Assembly (NCBI GenBank): GCA_963924555.1
Contig: OZ004583.1
Coordinates: 7,516,582 to 7,580,581, forward strand
Source of the DNA: Crambe crambe
Taxonomy: Eukaryota; Porifera; Demospongiae; Poecilosclerida; Crambeidae
Direction: 5' to 3'
DNA length: 64,000 nucleotides
Shown here: in pieces, positions 52,527 to 63,297 of the stretch
Numbering within the stretch: the first letter of the stretch is position 1
Layout of the letters: the number at the start of each line of letters is the position of its first letter
Notes under the pieces: generated by a model
What the model was told of the DNA's origin: nothing
Seen by the model: the letters and a program-made list of their open reading frames with translations, nothing else
Databases searched by the model: none
Made by a program: the position numbers and the translations under genes

Positions 52527-54580
52527 AACTAGAAGGGAAAGGGAAAAGATTTTAAGTCAGAGAGTGGACCAGCCTGAAACCTATTACAACCCACAAATAT
52601 TCCTGGAGCCATTACAAGCAAAAAACCTACACAAAACACTCTTGATATCCACCCAGAAAAAAACATCAAATTCTGAAGTCAAAATCATTAGCACTTCTCT
52701 GCCCCCAAGAAATGCAATATCAACACACCTCAATTCTCATACATGCTCTCCTATCAAAAAACAGCAATCAACTCCGTATGCACTTTTGGAAGGTAACATT
52801 GTTACCAAACAATCTCAATTTCCCGTTAGCAAATCCAGCTCTGATAAAAGAAATAATTCACTTCTTCCACCCACTTATAATCCAATAACCAGCCCATGTC
52901 ACTCACTACCTCTACCTGATTCAGTTCATGAATCCAGCATTGATCAAAGAAATAATTTACCTCCTCTACCCACTTACAGTCCTATAATCAGCCCATGTCA
53001 CTCGTTACCTCATGAATCCAGCATTGATCAAAGTTCACATCCTCCACCCACTTACAGTCCTATAACCAGCCCATGTCACTCGTTACCTCATGAATCCAGC
53101 ATTGATCGAAGTTCACGTCCTCCACCCACTTACAGTCCTATAACCAGCCCATGTCACTTGTTACCTCGTGAATGCAGCATTGATATACCTCCTTCACCCA
53201 CTTACAGTCCTATAATCAGCCCATGTCACTCGTTATCTCATGAATCCAGCATTGATCAAAATTCACCTCCTCCATCCACTTACAGTCCTATAATCAGCCC
53301 ATGTCACTCGTTATCTCATGAATTCAGCGTTAATCAAAGTTCACCTCCTCCACCCACTTACAGTCCTATAATCAGCCCATGTCACTCGTTATCTCATGAA
53401 TTCAGCGTTAATCAAAGTTCACCTCCTCCACCCACTTACAGTCCTATAATCAGCCCATGTCACTCGTTATCTCATGAATTCAGCGTTAATCAAAGTTCAC
53501 CTCCTCCACCCACTTATAGTCCTATAACCAGCCCATGTCACTCATTATCTCCATCTGATTCAGTATCTCCCACTAATCCTCCAGAAGTCATTACTCCTAG
53601 TCAAAACCAATTCAATAAAAATTTCGAGATACCAGATCTCCATCATATCACAAAACATGATAATCTTCCACCCTTGCTACATGAAATACTCCCGAAATCA
53701 TATACTTACATCTTTCAAAAAATTGATATTTCCACTAGCAATTTAGTATGTTCAGTTACTTTACTCACCAATACTTCGTCAAGAGATGGTGCAGAACAAT
53801 GGATTGTTGATTTTCAAGACAAAACCAAGACAACCTACCGAATCACTAGAGGTGTACAGCCAAAAGGGAAAAGGATCCTCTACAAAACAGTGAGGCACTG
53901 CCAACATAAAAGGAAAAAGTCGAAGAGAGTACTCAAACGACTGGACAGTATCAGAAACAAAAAAACTGAGTGCAATTCAAGATTTACCTTGAGGGTACAT
54001 AATATGGACACCTCTACAAACATGATCCACAAAACACACCCCTGTGAAATCACTTTAGTGTGGGACCACAATCATGGCCTGGAATGTGCTAAAGCACTTA
54101 GTTTTAGGCCCATTGATCCAGATACAGTAACAAAATTTCATTCTTACTTTGATCAAGGTCATTCACCTTCATCAGCTTTACATTTGCACTGGCTAAATTT
54201 GGCCATAGAGTACAATGATGAATTGGAGTATGTCAGAGCAGATCGTTCCTTCAGTCCTCAGTATGGTGACGTTTTTTACCTATACAGAAAATGGAGAATC
54301 AAAAATCATGATGAACGAAATGGTGAGCCAATGTTCAACAAACTAGAAGAGATGATAAAGGAATACAATCAGAAAAATGGATCAGAGGGGGGCAAAGCAT
54401 TTCTTCAAAAGTTTGAAAGCGTTGACAATAAATCACAGAAGTGGGAAGATAAACCTGGAGAAAGCATTGACACTCCTCTTGTACTAGCTGTATGCACACC
54501 CTTGATGGCTAGGGCTCATACTATGCTACTACAGGCTGGTGAACTAGTTTATTGTGATAGCACTGCCAGCTTAGACAGAT
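52527..54580 (+). pseudogene. MULE gene part 3: PPTY repeat domain and first half of transposase
   Basis: A 2-kb open exon. Residues from about 52850 to 53560 form nine imperfect units of 22-27 residues built on PPPTYSPIxSPCHSL; six keep PPTY, a PPxY WW-domain ligand. The last four units are almost identical in DNA. After a linker comes a Lys/Arg-rich DNA-binding-like region (GKRILYKTVRHCQHKRKKSK) and a Cys/His stretch typical of MULE N-termini, then the transposase core entry ELVYCDSTASLD with the first catalytic Asp at about 54556. The frame breaks near 54578. Confidence 0.82.
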
Positions 54581-56216
54581 GCATACCCTGGGAGTTGTTA
54601 TCACTTCTGGAGAGAGTGAAAGCACACTCATACAATCTTTTTCTTACCTTAGAACTCTTATGCCAAATAATGCTTTCTTTGGACGAGGAAGTAAGGGTCC
54701 ACAGATGTTTATCACAGACGACTGTGAAGCTGAAAGGAATGCCCTTAAATTAGTCTGGCCTGAATCAGTGCAGCTTCTCTGCATCTTTCATTATCTGCAG
54801 AGTTGGTGGAAATGGTTATGGGACTCTAATCATGGTATTGCTGATCAAGACCGACAACCAATCATGCAGGTTATTCATGCTCTAGTTTATATGACTAGTG
54901 AAGAAGACCTAGAGCAGCGGTATAAGAATTTAACAGATCCTAATAATAATTATAGCCAATAGCTTTTGTAACCAGTACCCCCAGCTCTGTAAGCATCTGG
55001 AAATCTTTTGGAAAAGAAAATCAGAATGGGCACTTTCACACAGGATTGCAGCTATCACAAAGGGAAACAACACCAATAATTATGCAGAAGCTGGAATCAG
55101 AGTACTTAAAGAGCTAATATTTGGGAGAGTGAAAGCATACAATCTTGTACAAATGTTTCAGTTTGTTACGACAACAATGGATGCTTACTACTGTAGCCGA
55201 CTTCTAGATATTGCTCACAGCAGATTTCAACCAGGCTTATCTCTTCGGTATAGAGAGTTAAATAAGATGCAGAATAACATAACTGATATGAAACATATCA
55301 GAGATGCAATTTACATGATTAAAGAAAAGATAACACTCAGAGGAGGGATAGAGGTGGTTTTTGAGTATCTAGTTGATATGGAGCTAGGAATATGCTCTTG
55401 CTCTACTGGAAGCAATGGAGCTGCTTGTAAACATCAGGCTGCCATAGCCAAGAAATTTCAAATTGCTTGCCTTAACATAGCTCCTATGCACTCAAAAGAA
55501 GCACGACACACCTTTGCAATAATTGCCAGGGGAGTGCAATACACCAGGAATATAGATTTTTATGCTGATTTACAAGAGAGCAACTCAGAGAAAATTACAA
55601 TCATTACCAATAGCAGTGATGTACAGAAGTACTCTAACACTACAAAGGATAGCCAGGATGTATAATACTGACGGCAACGAATATAGCAATGAGATACCTG
55701 AGAATTACTCTGTCACTGCAAGGGATAGCCAGGATGTCAATAATGAATCGGAAGCACAGGTGTTACTGTACAAAACCTCCTTAATGGACATAGTGGAGGA
55801 CCTTACCAAGAGATTAATGGAAGGAGATCATAACTTGTTATCAGGAACAAACAAATTTATAAATTCCTACAAACAGATGGAAAATTCCCAAGCTCCCAAC
55901 AGTGCTCTATCCTATGCACTACATAATTTTGGGAAATCGGACAGTGAGTAATAATATACATAACTATATTATTTTCAATGCCTTATAAACTATTTTAGGA
56001 GCTGTGTGGTCAAATGGTAGGCATGGTTCCTACATAAAAACCAACTCAGGAGGGATCCAAAGAAGAAGGAAAGGTTTATCAAGAGGTACAAAAATGGCAC
56101 CCCAGGGAAGGCCAGCTAAGTGGAAGTTACAAAATCACAACATACCACTTAAACCCAAACGTCCCAAGCAACCACACAATTTTAGTACAAAACTTAATAG
56201 CAGGAAGAAGACTTGA
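54579..56216 (+). pseudogene. MULE gene part 4: rest of DDE transposase, SWIM zinc finger, basic tail
   Basis: From 54579 the core continues in another frame (LGVVITSGESE, then ITDD with the second Asp near 54711, then CIFHYLQSWWKW). After a stop at 54960 the frame changes again and reaches NNYAEAGIRVLKE, which has the catalytic Glu. A SWIM zinc finger follows at about 55393-55440 (CSCSTG-7-CKH). A third shift occurs near 55655. The last exon, 55999-56216, is joined in phase from 55945 and encodes a Lys/Arg-rich tail. Three frame breaks mean this copy makes no full transposase, unless they are assembly errors. Confidence 0.8.
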
Positions 56217-56401
56217 ACAATATCCATACTTTAACTGAATACTGAATAGGAATATATGCTTACCTGACTTCTTCATGCTTCTTACTAGATGAAAAGAGGC
56301 GATTTGTAGTCACGTTCGCGCGCGCTATGGCAAAAAAATTTGTGCGACGATTGACCTTTGAACCCCAAAGTGAGCCTAAATTAAAAAATCGCGTCCCCGG
56401 C

Positions 56402-57480
56402 CCCAGACCCTTTCCTTCCCTCGCGGTTGGTAAAGGGTCGGCTGCGCCAGACTAGTCCATAGCTGGGTCTTAGAAATTTCTTTAGCGCTTATTGTCGGTC
56501 CAAAAGCCAGCTATGTTGAGTGAAACAGGTCTTGCTTTTTATGGACTGCCCCACTTCTTTAGTTGTTTTCTGCGTAGTTTTTCTTTGCAAGTGGTGTAGT
56601 AGAGTACATGGACCTAAAATACATTCTCAGAGAGATCTTGCGGGAAGCTGGGCACACTTTAAGACTGTGTGGACTTGAAGGTTAGTTCCTAGCAATCAGT
56701 ATTACCATTTTTGAGTAGTCATAAAAAAAGTTTTCACAGGATATAGCTAGCCTATGGTTTCAACTTGCCCCTTGATCTTTCAACATAAAGAACTGCTAAC
56801 TTTCTCAATTCCTGACCAATTATCTGGTTTAATGCATTTACTATACTGCTCTCTGCTGGTATGTAAGAGCAAGAATTGAGAAAGTTATAGCAGTTTAGCA
56901 AATGATCAAGGGGGCAAGGTGAATGCAAATAGACTATGGTTATTTATAACATAGGTACATATTGTAGGCCAGATTTTATGTAGTTCTAGTTAGTGGACTC
57001 GGAATTCCCAGAGAAATACTTTTTGGAGGGGGAGAGTGAGCATGTTCTTTTATAGGTGACAATGAGGTGATCATGACACAAAGATGATTATGGGGTGATC
57101 ATGAGACAGACGGTGTATAATTACACTAACAGGGTTCGCAGTAACAGTCGGACATCAGACATTATTGTTTTGTGTAACCCATAGAAACATTGATCAGAAC
57201 AAATGACCTGACAAGCATGCGCGGTACAAAAAACATGATGTAATAATAATGTGCGTAACCATAAAAATGGCTGAGAGCTAGCAGCAGCAGCTCTGCCTTC
57301 AAGAAAAGGGCTGTGAGTGTCAACACTGTAAAAATGGGTGTTGGAGTTTGATAAGACCCTCAACACAACTACCTGGCTAAAATTTGAGAAGTTATCATGT
57401 GGCTCTACTGAAGTGCATTGTTTGTGAGCGATTTGTTGAGAAGATAACTTCAATAAGGCATTCATCGAAGGCTATATAAG
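56402..57480. other. Unannotated stretch between transposons
   Basis: No coding sequence I can support. It contains an inverted phrase pair near 56770 and 56870 (gaactgctaactttctcaattc / gcaagaattgagaaagttata), suggesting a further small foldback element. Confidence 0.4.
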
Positions 57481-57483
57481 CTA

Positions 57484-58700
57484 ACTTTGAGGACTTCGAG
57501 TTTCAGGGATCATGCCAAAAGTGACATGCATGAAAGGAGGCTACTATTGAGAAAGGAACAGCTTCTGATGTCTGTGACTATACCCCCATTGCTAGAGCCT
57601 TCTACAGAATGGATTAGCAGGTGGAGAAAAGCATAAAAAAAGTTTGATATAGCCTACTGGATTGCCAAGAAAGGTGTAGCTTTTTCCAAGATGAAGTCTT
57701 TGTGCCGGCTAGAGGAAAGGCATGGTGTGGAACTGGGTGAATGATAAGAACAATCATGCAAATACCACTTTTGTCGATTTTATTGCTGAAGATTTATGTG
57801 GTCAGCTAAGTGAAGTTCTGAAAAAGGTTATGTTATTTTTATTTTTAGTGGTGTACTTTGATCTGAATAGTAATGATGGTGCTGTACATGTCCGAAACAG
57901 GTATTTGTGTGTACGACAGCCTATTAAGTCTGCCTGTACAAGTGGTTTGGTTGAATGTTTTGAGAGTGCATTATCATATCTTGGACTGGATGAAGAGCCA
58001 AGCAAACTGATAGGGTTTGGGTGTGATGGGGCTAATGTTAACATGGGTGAAGCAGGTGGTGTTAAAGGTAGGCCATGGGTCATTGCTGTATGGTGCTTTG
58101 CCCACAGGCTGGAGTTGGCTATAAAGGATGCCTTGAAGAAAACTTACTTTTCTACAATTCTTTTAAGAGTATATTATATTTATCATAAGTCACTCAAGAA
58201 GTGTAGAGAATTGGAGGAAGTTGTGTGTGAGCTGAAGGCATGCTTGGACTCTTCTGACTTTCTGGAAATAAGCCTCTACGTGCCTGTGGCACACGGTTTA
58301 TCTCTCATAAAGTATGTGCTCTAGAGAGGGTACTGGATAGATTTGGGGCTTACATGAATCATTTAGTAACTCTCACTGAAGATCCTAAAACTAAATCAGC
58401 AGACCGAGAAAAACTAAGGGTTATATCAAAAAATGGAGGGATTTTAAACTACTATTAGACTGTGCTGTTTTTCACATTTTTGAAACCTATGGCCATACTC
58501 TGTAAGTTACTCCAATCAGATGAGTTAAGTACAGTTAATACTAGCTATTGAAGCCATTCTTAGAGCAACCTCATCACTAACTAAACTAGAGTTGAAAGCT
58601 TACCTTCTGTAAAGAAGATGTTGCTGATGCTTACGCACACAGGTGATTCAAACAGTGCAACTTCTAAAGTGTATCAAGGTGTGGAACTAGTTCAGTATGA
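57484..58700 (+). pseudogene. ZNF862-like hAT transposase fragment
   Basis: Successive pieces resemble the hAT-derived part of ZNF862-type proteins: FDIAYWIAKKGVAFSKMKSL near 57640, a clear GFGCDGANVNMGEAGG block (57722-58324 open frame) with the conserved Cys-Asp-Gly and WCFAHRLELAIKDAL, then a later piece with FGAYMNHLVTLTEDPK near 58340. Stops and frame changes separate the pieces. It is a decayed copy. Confidence 0.75.
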
Positions 58701-59194
58701 CCAGGGGTTGGCAAGTATAGTATGTACATTGATTCTATATTATCATGTTTACACAATCAACTCAAGTCCCAGGCCAATACACCCTTAGCCATGTTTTGAA
58801 AATCCTAGCGACCCATGGATGGGAGAAGACATCATCATTTGGTTATGATGGAATTTGTTCTGTATATCCAGCCAACAAATCCCTACATATAATCTAACTT
58901 GGTACTGACTTGAAAATGTTTATTATAGCTAGCTAGCTATATATGTACACTATACAGTCATGTGACATGAAATAATCAAAAATCTCACTGTTGGGACTTA
59001 AAATAAAGTGATATTTGTGAATTTAAATGATTATTCATCTATGATTATAGCAATAGACAAACAGGTTATGGCAATAGATAAACAGGCAGTTTTTCCTGAA
59101 GTGTATAAAATAACCTGTGTTCGTTAAAGAAATATCTTTAATATGCATGCCACAAGCTAATACACAATGCATATAGCTAGCTAGTAGTCACTCG

Positions 59195-59330
59195 CTAGCT
59201 TAGTCATACTCAGTGTGTGTAGTGCCCATGCTTTCATCCATATTATTCTCCTTGTCCTTTACAGGCTTACGTCTTCCTTAAACCAGATTCTTCTTCATCA
59301 CGGACACCATCTCTTCACCACCTACCATAA
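59195..59330 (-). pseudogene. Relic of a class B tail exon
   Basis: On the minus strand the phrase for HTEYD is kept, preceded by remnants of KKNLV- and MDESMG-like sequence, the end of the class B tail (compare 43289-43400). Frame is lost. It shows that receptor sequence once lay here too. Confidence 0.6.
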
Positions 59331-59334
59331 ACAG

Positions 59335-60235
59335 CAAAACCAAAATTCAAGATCATTAGAGAAAAAGTTGGACAGAAAATTCAATGTAATTGTACATGGC
59401 GTTGAGGAAAGTGCAGAAGGGAAGCCTAGATTTATGAGACAAAAAGAGGACACCGACAAAATTTGTGGAGTTTTTTCACAGTTGGTTGAAAACATTACAC
59501 ATCAGGCAATCAGAGACCAGTTTAGGCTTGGAAAATTCAACCCCTCTGCCACTCGTCCAAGGCCAATCCTTGTCAAACTTATAAGATCTGCAGATGTCTC
59601 TGAAATATTATCGAAGGCACATGAGCTGAGCCATCCCATCCAGGTTAAGCCGGATAAATCACCAGCAGAAAGAGAGAAATACAAATATTTAATGGGGGTG
59701 AGGTGGGCACTAATAAACAGTGGTATAGACAGAAAATAGATCAAAATCAAAGGCCCCTCCCTTTTCGTAGATGACGCTCTACTAGGAAAAGTCAATCAGA
59801 AAAACTCATTTGTTTATGAAGAGGGAAAGGATGACATACTCAATGCCAACAATAGTATTCCGCCTACAGGCAACAGCTCCCACTCTCCTCCCCTTGCTGC
59901 AGATCCCTCCAGTCACTCAGATCTCCAAACACCAGCTGTTCCATTCAGTCCATTGTGCTCGCAATCAACCCCATTCAACCTTCCTAATCCATCCGACCCT
60001 ACTTCCACCTGACTAGGCAAACCTGTAAGTATAAGTCTTCTCAACATACGTAGCATAACAAATAAACTAAAGTTATTTAACAGTTTTGCATATTCATCGA
60101 AATTTGAAATCATCTGTCTGACCGAAACATGGCTAAACAGTTCCATCTATAACAATGAAATTCTGTCAACAGGATTCACGATCTTCAGAAAGGATAGAAA
60201 ATCCAGAGGTGGTGGTGTGTTAGTTGCAATACGAG
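59335..60235 (+). mobile_element. LINE fragment: ORF1-like and start of endonuclease
   Basis: The frame at 59335-59739 has the ORF1 phrases FNVIVHGVEES, RPRPILVKLIRS and VKPDKSPAEREKY typical of CR1/L2-type LINE ORF1 proteins. From about 60025 an endonuclease start follows (LLNIRSI-NKL, ICLTETWLN, FRKDRKSRGGGVLVAI). At about 60236 this stops abruptly and an unrelated ORF begins, so the LINE is cut by another element or by deletion. Confidence 0.75.
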
Positions 60236-62657
60236 ACTATAGCTATAAGCTGGAGGCACGTCTTAAGAAAACAGAACTGTCGCTGAACAGACAAAGGGTC
60301 AAGCTTAATTTCACTAAAAAGCAATCTGAACATGCAACACAAAAAGTGAAAGAGCTGCAGCAGGCAGTTGAAGCATTTGAAACCCATTTAGATGATAAAG
60401 CTGAAGAATTACAAACAGCTGTATCAGATCTTAAGTATGAACTAAATGAAGCTGAGATAGATCGTGATAAATTGCATCAGCATGTTACTGATCTTGAAGC
60501 CAATACAATTTAAACTAAAGAGCATAAACGTAAGTATAGGGATAATGTGAGACAATGTTGCATGGAATTATTGAGCATGAATGTAGGAATAAAGAATGTG
60601 GAGCCAATAATTCAATCTGTTCTAAATCATATTGCAGGTTTGGAAGTAGATTTCCTGCCAAAAACTAGCTCACTTCTACGAATGTTTACTGAAATGAAAG
60701 GTGTAGCTTGCCAGCAGTTAGCTGAAGTTCTTAGTCAAGATGATTGTCTGACCCTACATAGTGATGGAACTTCAAAATTTGGCCAGCACTACTATTCTTT
60801 TCAGATTTCAGGTACTGATAGTGCTTACTCGCTTGGTCTAGCTGAAATGCTCACTGGATCTACATCTCAAGTATTACAAACTTTTAAATAAATATTATCT
60901 GATATTGATTTAGTTGTTGGTGGTGGTGCAGGCGATGCCATCTTAGCATGAATAAAAAATACCATGTCTGATCGACATATAGTTGAAAAGAATTTTAATG
61001 TGTTGCTTGAAGATTATCGGGCTGATATACTTCCCAAGGTTGTTGATTCATGGAAACAGATGATACCTGAAGAACAGCTCAGTATTAGCACACTCAATAA
61101 CTTTTTTTGTGGACTTCACCTTTTGGTTGGGATGGCAGATGTAGCAGCCATAACATTACTAGAATGGGAATCAACTCATTTTGAAGGAGCAGTGGGTGCT
61201 GCTGCATTATCACTATGTTTAAAAAAATCTGAGTCTGGGATAGTTTGTCTTATTCGAACCGCATGCAAGGCCTTCAGCAGGGGTGGCTGTGAGAAAAGTG
61301 GTGTTTATCAAGCATTTACTTCATACTTACGATCTAATGGTGTTAAACGTAACCCATTATCGACTTTCCGTGGGAATAGGTTCAACATCTTATTTTATAA
61401 TTCTGGTGCTTAGTTTTATCTTTCTAATTATGTCCTTAATTTTTTAAAGGATATATGGCAGACACCAAACCAGTTGCTTCATGCTGTCTACAGTGACATT
61501 CAAATAGCTACATGAATATCTTAGTGGTTGCAAAGCACTTGGGTTAGTGAATAAGACTGTCACAGGTCCACTGTGGCGAGTTCTTGAATCACCTGATATA
61601 TCAATTTTGGAAACATTACTTCAAGACACTACTTTCATGCCTGGAACGGTGGTCTGTTGATGCCAGTGATGTTTTGTCTGGAAGTGCTGTCCTCTATGAG
61701 GAACTTCCACCTTCCAATGATGTGATTTGGCAACATCTCATATCGCCATCAGATTATGACAGTACAGCTCAAGAAATTCTTCAGATCCTTTTTCATGCAT
61801 TATCTGGTCTTATTTCTCATCTGGTAAAGGATCATCTTCCAGGTGGAGAGTTTGCCCAGTACTCTTCCACTCAGATAGCAGAAACAAAATCAGTTCCTAA
61901 GACTAATGTAATCAGTGAACAAGACTTTGCTAAACTAGACCGCCTTTTGCGTAAGAAGCCTAATGCAACAACTTTATCCTTAGAAACCATGATTTTGTTC
62001 ACTAACAACAGAACTTCTTCTTGGCTGAATTCTAAGTCTGATACTGAAGTTAAAATATTACTCCAAAAAGCCCGAGAGAAGGCCCCAAAATTTCGCCAAC
62101 TTTATCAAATGAGGAGAGAGAACATGATTAAAGAACGTGCTCATCAATTACAACAAAAACAGCATGCTTTGGAATTAGTTCAAGAGAAGTCTATCAAGGA
62201 AAAAGAAAAATTGACTAATGAAATTTTACAGTATGGTTTGTGGCAGTCACAAAATGATATACAAGCTGGACTAGCCAAACTTAAAACTAAGACAGCAAAA
62301 TTGAAAGCCATTAAAACACAGTTTCAATTTCGAAAGCGTGTACTAGAGCAAAAGCACTCTAAAGAAATTTTCTTCATGTCCAAGAGTGGGAAACAGCTTT
62401 CTATTCCAGATTTATGTGCAAACCTCGAGAAGCTATTTTATAGTACAAGCAGCGAAGATAACACTGAATTTGTGGGGAAGAGAATTCGGCACAAGTGGCT
62501 CCATGGTGAAGATGGAAGTGAACATTGGTACATGGGGATGATTATTAGTTTTGCTCATGAGGGATGGTTTAATATAAAATATGATGATGAAGAAGAAATA
62601 GTTACAGTTAACATAAATGAAGATATTGAAATAGGTGATTTACAGATTATATCATAA
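60236..62657 (+). pseudogene. Transposase-like protein with coiled coil and Tudor-like C-terminus, decayed
   Basis: A coiled-coil N-part (60240-60510, heptads rich in Glu/Lys/Gln) is followed by LTLHSDGTSKFGQHYYSFQI and later FFCGLHLLVGMADV, which look like an RNase H-fold (hAT-type) transposase core. After a frame change near 61430-61590 a long frame to 62657 contains another coiled coil and ends in GKRIRHKWL-WYMGMIISF-FNIKYDDEEE-GDL, a Tudor-like fold signature. In-frame stops at 60511, 60889 and near 60950 break it. The family seems widespread in invertebrate genomes but I cannot name it. Confidence 0.6.
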
Positions 62658-62659
62658 CT

Positions 62660-63297
62660 GCTAACAGAACTTATATTATGTTAACTCTTATCTCATTGAT
62701 GGTGCATGCCATTCTTAACCAAAGTTAGTGGTAATAGTTAAGTGGGTGATGGTGCCACTTTTGTAATACAATATCCTGTAATATCAATTTTCAAGTTGGC
62801 TTGCTTCTTTTGCTTGTAACTTTCTTTTGGTTTGAGCTATTTTGGTCAAATTTGGACAAGCAGATTACCCATACACTGTACTATTCAGATATTGACAATA
62901 TTTTCCGTCATAATGCAATTTTAATTTTAGTTGGAAATCACTATCATAGATATAAGAGGTAAACCTCTTATATCTATGCTTAAATTTTATTATGCAGGCT
63001 ATGCGCGCGCATGATGCACGCACGCGCGTGTACTGGAGGAATCACATGATTAATTTATAATAATGGGCGGCGCGGGGCGGTGTCGTATACCAAAAATAAA
63101 TAAGAAGGAGTGGCACACGAAAAAACCTCACGGTGAGTTTAGCTACATGTATACCTGTAGCTGTTATCAGTGCTAAGTAAACATCATGAGAACCTGGAAC
63201 AAAATTATTGCCTCCAGCTATTAATATTATTTTGTTATGTAATTCAGCTAGCTATCTGATCATGCTCTTGAAATCATCTCATTGCAGTTAACCAAGA
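62660..63297. other. Intergenic region before B5
   Basis: No gene seen apart from the hairpin. A short CG-rich patch (about 63000-63085, gcgcgcatg, gcacgcacgcgcgtg, ggcgcggggcggtg) could be a promoter area of B5; that is a guess. Confidence 0.35.
62945..62978. repeat. Perfect 16-bp inverted repeat (hairpin)
   Basis: Arm CATAGATATAAGAGGT, two-base spacer, exact complement. No T tract follows. It may be two fused transposon ends. Confidence 0.85.

Larger units (their letters stand above)
50031..56392 (+). mobile_element. 6.4 kb Mutator-like (MULE) transposon carrying protease domains
   Basis: The terminal inverted repeats are 50031-50077 and 56346-56392: GCGATTTTTTAATTTGGGCT and onward for 47 bases with one mismatch between arms. 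Flanks are GTCCCCAGA (50022-50030) and GTCCCCGGC (56393-56401), a 9-bp target duplication with two changes, the length expected for MULEs. One plus-strand multi-exon gene fills the element. Its parts are given below. Confidence 0.82.

Noticed and set aside
57121-57465. Minus-strand 114-residue frame
   Set aside because: No family resemblance, no splice context, lies in repeat debris.
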